Below are positions 52,750 to 54,025 of a stretch of DNA of 54,025 nt, piece by piece; the first letter of the stretch is position 1, and each line of letters starts with the position of its first letter. Position numbers and translations under genes: made by a program. Under the pieces are notes generated by a model. The model did not search any database, had not been told where the DNA came from, and saw only the letters and a program-made list of their open reading frames with translations. Source of the DNA: Spirochaetales bacterium (GTDB lineage: Bacteria; Spirochaetota; Spirochaetia; SZUA-6; JAFGRV01); NCBI GenBank assembly GCA_016935735.1, contig JAFGQK010000384.1:1-54025 (forward strand). Reading direction: 5' to 3'.

Positions 52750-52772
52750 TTTACATTAAAAATGCGAAAAAA
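52750..52772. repeat. Isolated fourth copy of the end repeat
   Basis: ACATTAAAAATGCGAAAA (52753-52770) matches the third right-end site (29637-29654) in all but one base and has the same orientation. It lies upstream of the late promoter and is not a symmetrical prophage end. Confidence 0.65.
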
Positions 52773-52811
52773 GAGAATATTCCTGTTAAAGTTATCATAA
52801 AAAGGAAGAGA

Positions 52812-53039
52812 TTAACTGGAAATGTTTTGTAACATTTTTTGTAACATCTTTTCCATACGGTCTAATTCTTCCCTCATGAGAATAGAAATATTAGGCATGG
52901 TTTCCGGACTAAGGATACGGTCGTCCTGTGAACTCTGACTAAGGAGATCGATTACAGCTTTAAGCTTATTAATACTTTTTAAGAAATCCTGCCGATTATT
53001 TACATTATTCTTGTCACTTGAAATTATTGTATCATTCAT
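52812..53039 (-). CDS. Small helical protein of unknown function
   Basis: A 75-residue acidic helical protein (LKSINKLKAVIDLLSQSSQD, LMREELDRMEKMLQKMLQNI) with an AAGGA ribosome site. No family is recognised. It lies between a response regulator and the late operon, on the same strand, and could be a small regulator or anti-activator. Whether it is phage or host is not clear. Confidence 0.55.
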   Translation of the reverse strand: MNDTIISSDKNNVNNRQDFLKSINKLKAVIDLLSQSSQDDRILSPETMPNISILMREELDRMEKMLQKMLQNISS

Positions 53040-53062
53040 TATAAAATCCTTATAAATAAAAC

Positions 53063-53096
53063 CCGGTCCGGTATAAGCCTAATAATACCGGACCGG
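53063..53096 (-). terminator. Terminator hairpin after the response regulator
   Basis: CCGGTCCGGTAT (53063-53074) and ATACCGGACCGG (53085-53096) form a perfect 12-bp stem with a 10-base loop. On the minus strand GGGTTTTATTT follows. Confidence 0.75.
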
Positions 53097-53101
53097 AAAA
53101 G

Positions 53102-53160
53102 ACCGGCCGTCCTGGTGACGGGAAGGCTTTCAATAGCGTATTCCCAAACGGAAGGCCGGT
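53102..53160. repeat. Structured inverted repeat at the response-regulator stop codon
   Basis: ACCGGCCGTCC (53102-53112) pairs with GGAAGGCCGGT (53150-53160) at 10 of 11 positions, and GGGAA/TTCCC (53120-53124/53141-53145) makes an inner stem. It reaches the stop codon of the receiver gene and precedes the perfect terminator. It may be a second terminator or a structured RNA. Confidence 0.45.
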
Positions 53161-53552
53161 TATTTATTTCTTATTGTCCCTAACTTGACTATTGCTTTAT
53201 TAAATATTTCCTTAAACTCATCAATCTCAAACGGTTTTTCCAGAAAAAAGTCAAACACCCCCCTGGTTAACTCTTTCTTAAACAAATAAATAGTACCATG
53301 TGCTGTCAGGAAAATACTCACATAATCCTTATCCTTGTGCTCCTGTTGAATCATTTCCAGTAAAGCGATATCGTCGATATCCGATGACATCTGAAAATCG
53401 ATGATATAAATATCAAACTTTTCCTGTTTAACTATTTCAGCAGCTTTTTCAGGTGATTTTTCCGTTATCAGGCAATGATGCCTTAGAACAGTCCTGATTG
53501 CATTAAGTACGCCTTCTTCATCATCAACCATTAAAATCTTTATTTTTTCCAT
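53160..53552 (-). CDS. Single-domain response regulator (CheY-like)
   Basis: A 130-residue receiver with no output domain. The acidic pair is in ILMVDDEEGVLNAI, the phosphoacceptor Asp in DIYIIDFQMS, the Thr/Ser of FLTAHGTIYL and the Lys of FFLEKPFEIDE are all present. Such proteins work in phosphorelays or protein-protein control. It follows a FixJ/NarL-type regulator on the same strand, with two 11-bp direct repeats in between that may be its operator. It sits next to the prophage late operon. Confidence 0.85.
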   Translation of the reverse strand: MEKIKILMVDDEEGVLNAIRTVLRHHCLITEKSPEKAAEIVKQEKFDIYIIDFQMSSDIDDIALLEMIQQEHKDKDYVSIFLTAHGTIYLFKKELTRGVFDFFLEKPFEIDEFKEIFNKAIVKLGTIRNK

Positions 53553-53618
53553 AAAATCCCACTCCTTAATATAATATTATTATGAAGATTTTATTATGGT
53601 TTATTGATTGAAAACAAT

Positions 53619-53650
53619 TAGCCAAAAGTTTATTTTTCATAGCCAAAAGT
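53619..53650 (-). promoter_or_regulatory. Direct-repeat operator upstream of the receiver gene
   Basis: TAGCCAAAAGT occurs twice, at 53619-53629 and 53640-53650, exactly 21 bp (two helical turns) apart. The repeats lie 67-98 bases before the receiver gene start, in the position for class-I activation, and right after the LuxR-type gene. Confidence 0.6.
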
Positions 53651-53654
53651 ATGA

Positions 53655-54025
53655 TTATAAGCGAAAAAGGTTTGCAAGCTGGATTTTATTTTTAACTTTA
53701 CATTTAATTTTTATCTTTTGGAAATGAGATTTGACAGTGTCAATACTTATAAAAAGTTTTTCTGCTATATCTTTATTATCCATACCCCTAATAATATATT
53801 GTATTATTTCCTGTTCCCTTGAAGAAAGGTCGAATCTTTTTGATAAAAGCTCAAAATGTGTTTCAGTACTTTCTTTTGTTCTTATTGATCTAAGTAATTT
53901 CTTTTCCATTTTTTCAATTTCAGTCTCACTATAAACCTCATGATCACGTATCAGGGATTTTATTTTTTCTTTTAAAACAGCAACAGAAAAGGGCTTCTCT
54001 ATATAATCAACCGCACCATACTTTA
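53655..54025 (-). CDS. FixJ/NarL-type response regulator, cut by the window end
   Basis: The C-terminal part of a response regulator; the N-terminus lies past 54025. The frame is open to the edge and begins KYGAVDYIEKPFSVAVLKEK, the end of a receiver domain with its conserved Lys-Pro. A coiled linker follows (ETEIEKMEKKLL), then a LuxR-type helix-turn-helix (FDLSSREQEIIQYIIRGMDN, KDIAEKLFISIDTVKSHFQK). The ATG at 53909 is internal, not the start. A REC and LuxR protein activates transcription when phosphorylated; the 11-bp direct repeats next to it may be its site. Confidence 0.85.
   Translation of the reverse strand, partial: KYGAVDYIEKPFSVAVLKEKIKSLIRDHEVYSETEIEKMEKKLLRSIRTKESTETHFELLSKRFDLSSREQEIIQYIIRGMDNKDIAEKLFISIDTVKSHFQKIKIKCKVKNKIQLANLFRL

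Larger units (their letters stand above)
29585..54025 (-). mobile_element. Mu-like prophage (right end to beyond window)
   Basis: About 25 genes in Mu late-gene order on the minus strand, from holin/spanins and terminase to tail fibre and a terminal DNA methyltransferase. The right end begins with TGTA at 29585 and has three transposase-site-like repeats. Host sequence (a papain-like gene) runs up to it. The left end, transposase A/B and repressor are not in the window. No inverted copy of the end repeats is seen up to 54025, so the element probably continues past it. Whether the genes at 52812-54025 belong to it is inference. Confidence 0.8.

Noticed and set aside
52750-52790. Left end of the prophage at the orphan repeat
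   Set aside because: The repeat is in the same orientation as the right-end sites, whereas the terminal sites of a Mu-type element should be inverted.
53102-53160. Possible hammerhead ribozyme (CTGGTGA ... AAAC around a stem)
   Set aside because: The core would need CTGATGA and GAAA, and the stem between the cleavage triplet and the core is absent. Chance likeness.

Overview
The window looks like a piece of an AT-leaning, double-membrane bacterial chromosome. It encodes an outer-membrane beta-barrel, many lipoproteins with an N-terminal Cys box, CsgG-like and von Willebrand A proteins, ECF sigma and c-di-GMP genes. A spirochaete is my best guess; that rests on gene style, not on a marker gene.

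Region 1 (1-29584) is host DNA. It opens with 23-bp tandem repeats that look like an IS21-family terminus. A GntR/YtrA-type regulator lies next to a minus-strand operon (RND/MMPL transporter, LolA-like protein, beta-barrel) whose consensus promoter is flanked by repeated GTATTA half-sites. Then come a VWA/CsgG lipoprotein, a CapA-family phosphatase, a C39-like lipoprotein, a small STAS/SpoIIAA-like protein, serine acetyltransferase, a cyclase-like protein, a hybrid histidine kinase, mtnA, a coiled-coil protein, a threonine aldolase, a stand-alone HPr, an ECF sigma factor coupled to a YfbK-like VWA protein, and an HD-GYP protein. A metal/peroxide stress group follows: Prx6-type peroxiredoxin, TIGR04076 protein, ArsR repressor and CopA ATPase. 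A papain-like lipoprotein gene ends this part; it carries a nonsense codon and is cut off at 29584.

Region 2 (29585 to the window end) is a Mu-like prophage read mainly from the minus strand. Its right end is visible: 5'-TG, a Mu-like terminal arrangement and three ungapped tandem transposase-site-like repeats. The late genes follow Mu order: holin, overlapping Rz/Rz1, small and large terminase, portal, F-like head protein, nested protease/scaffold (I/Z), decoration, capsid, gp36, G-like, gp37-like, sheath, tube, frameshifted tail chaperone, tape measure, hub and baseplate genes, C-type-lectin-like fibre, and a terminal DNA methyltransferase in the mom position. A plus-strand 'moron' and a C39-like peptidase interrupt the head genes. 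No transposase, repressor or left end is in view.

Upstream of the late operon, where Mu has its Mor/C activators, lie a small unknown gene and two response regulators (one cut by the window edge) with a direct-repeat operator between them. This possible two-component control of a transposable phage is the most unusual arrangement in the window. Other points worth attention are a -1 frameshift at C CCT TTC, three genes whose promoters place the start site on the ATG, and a late promoter with no -35 and a hairpin at its 5' end.
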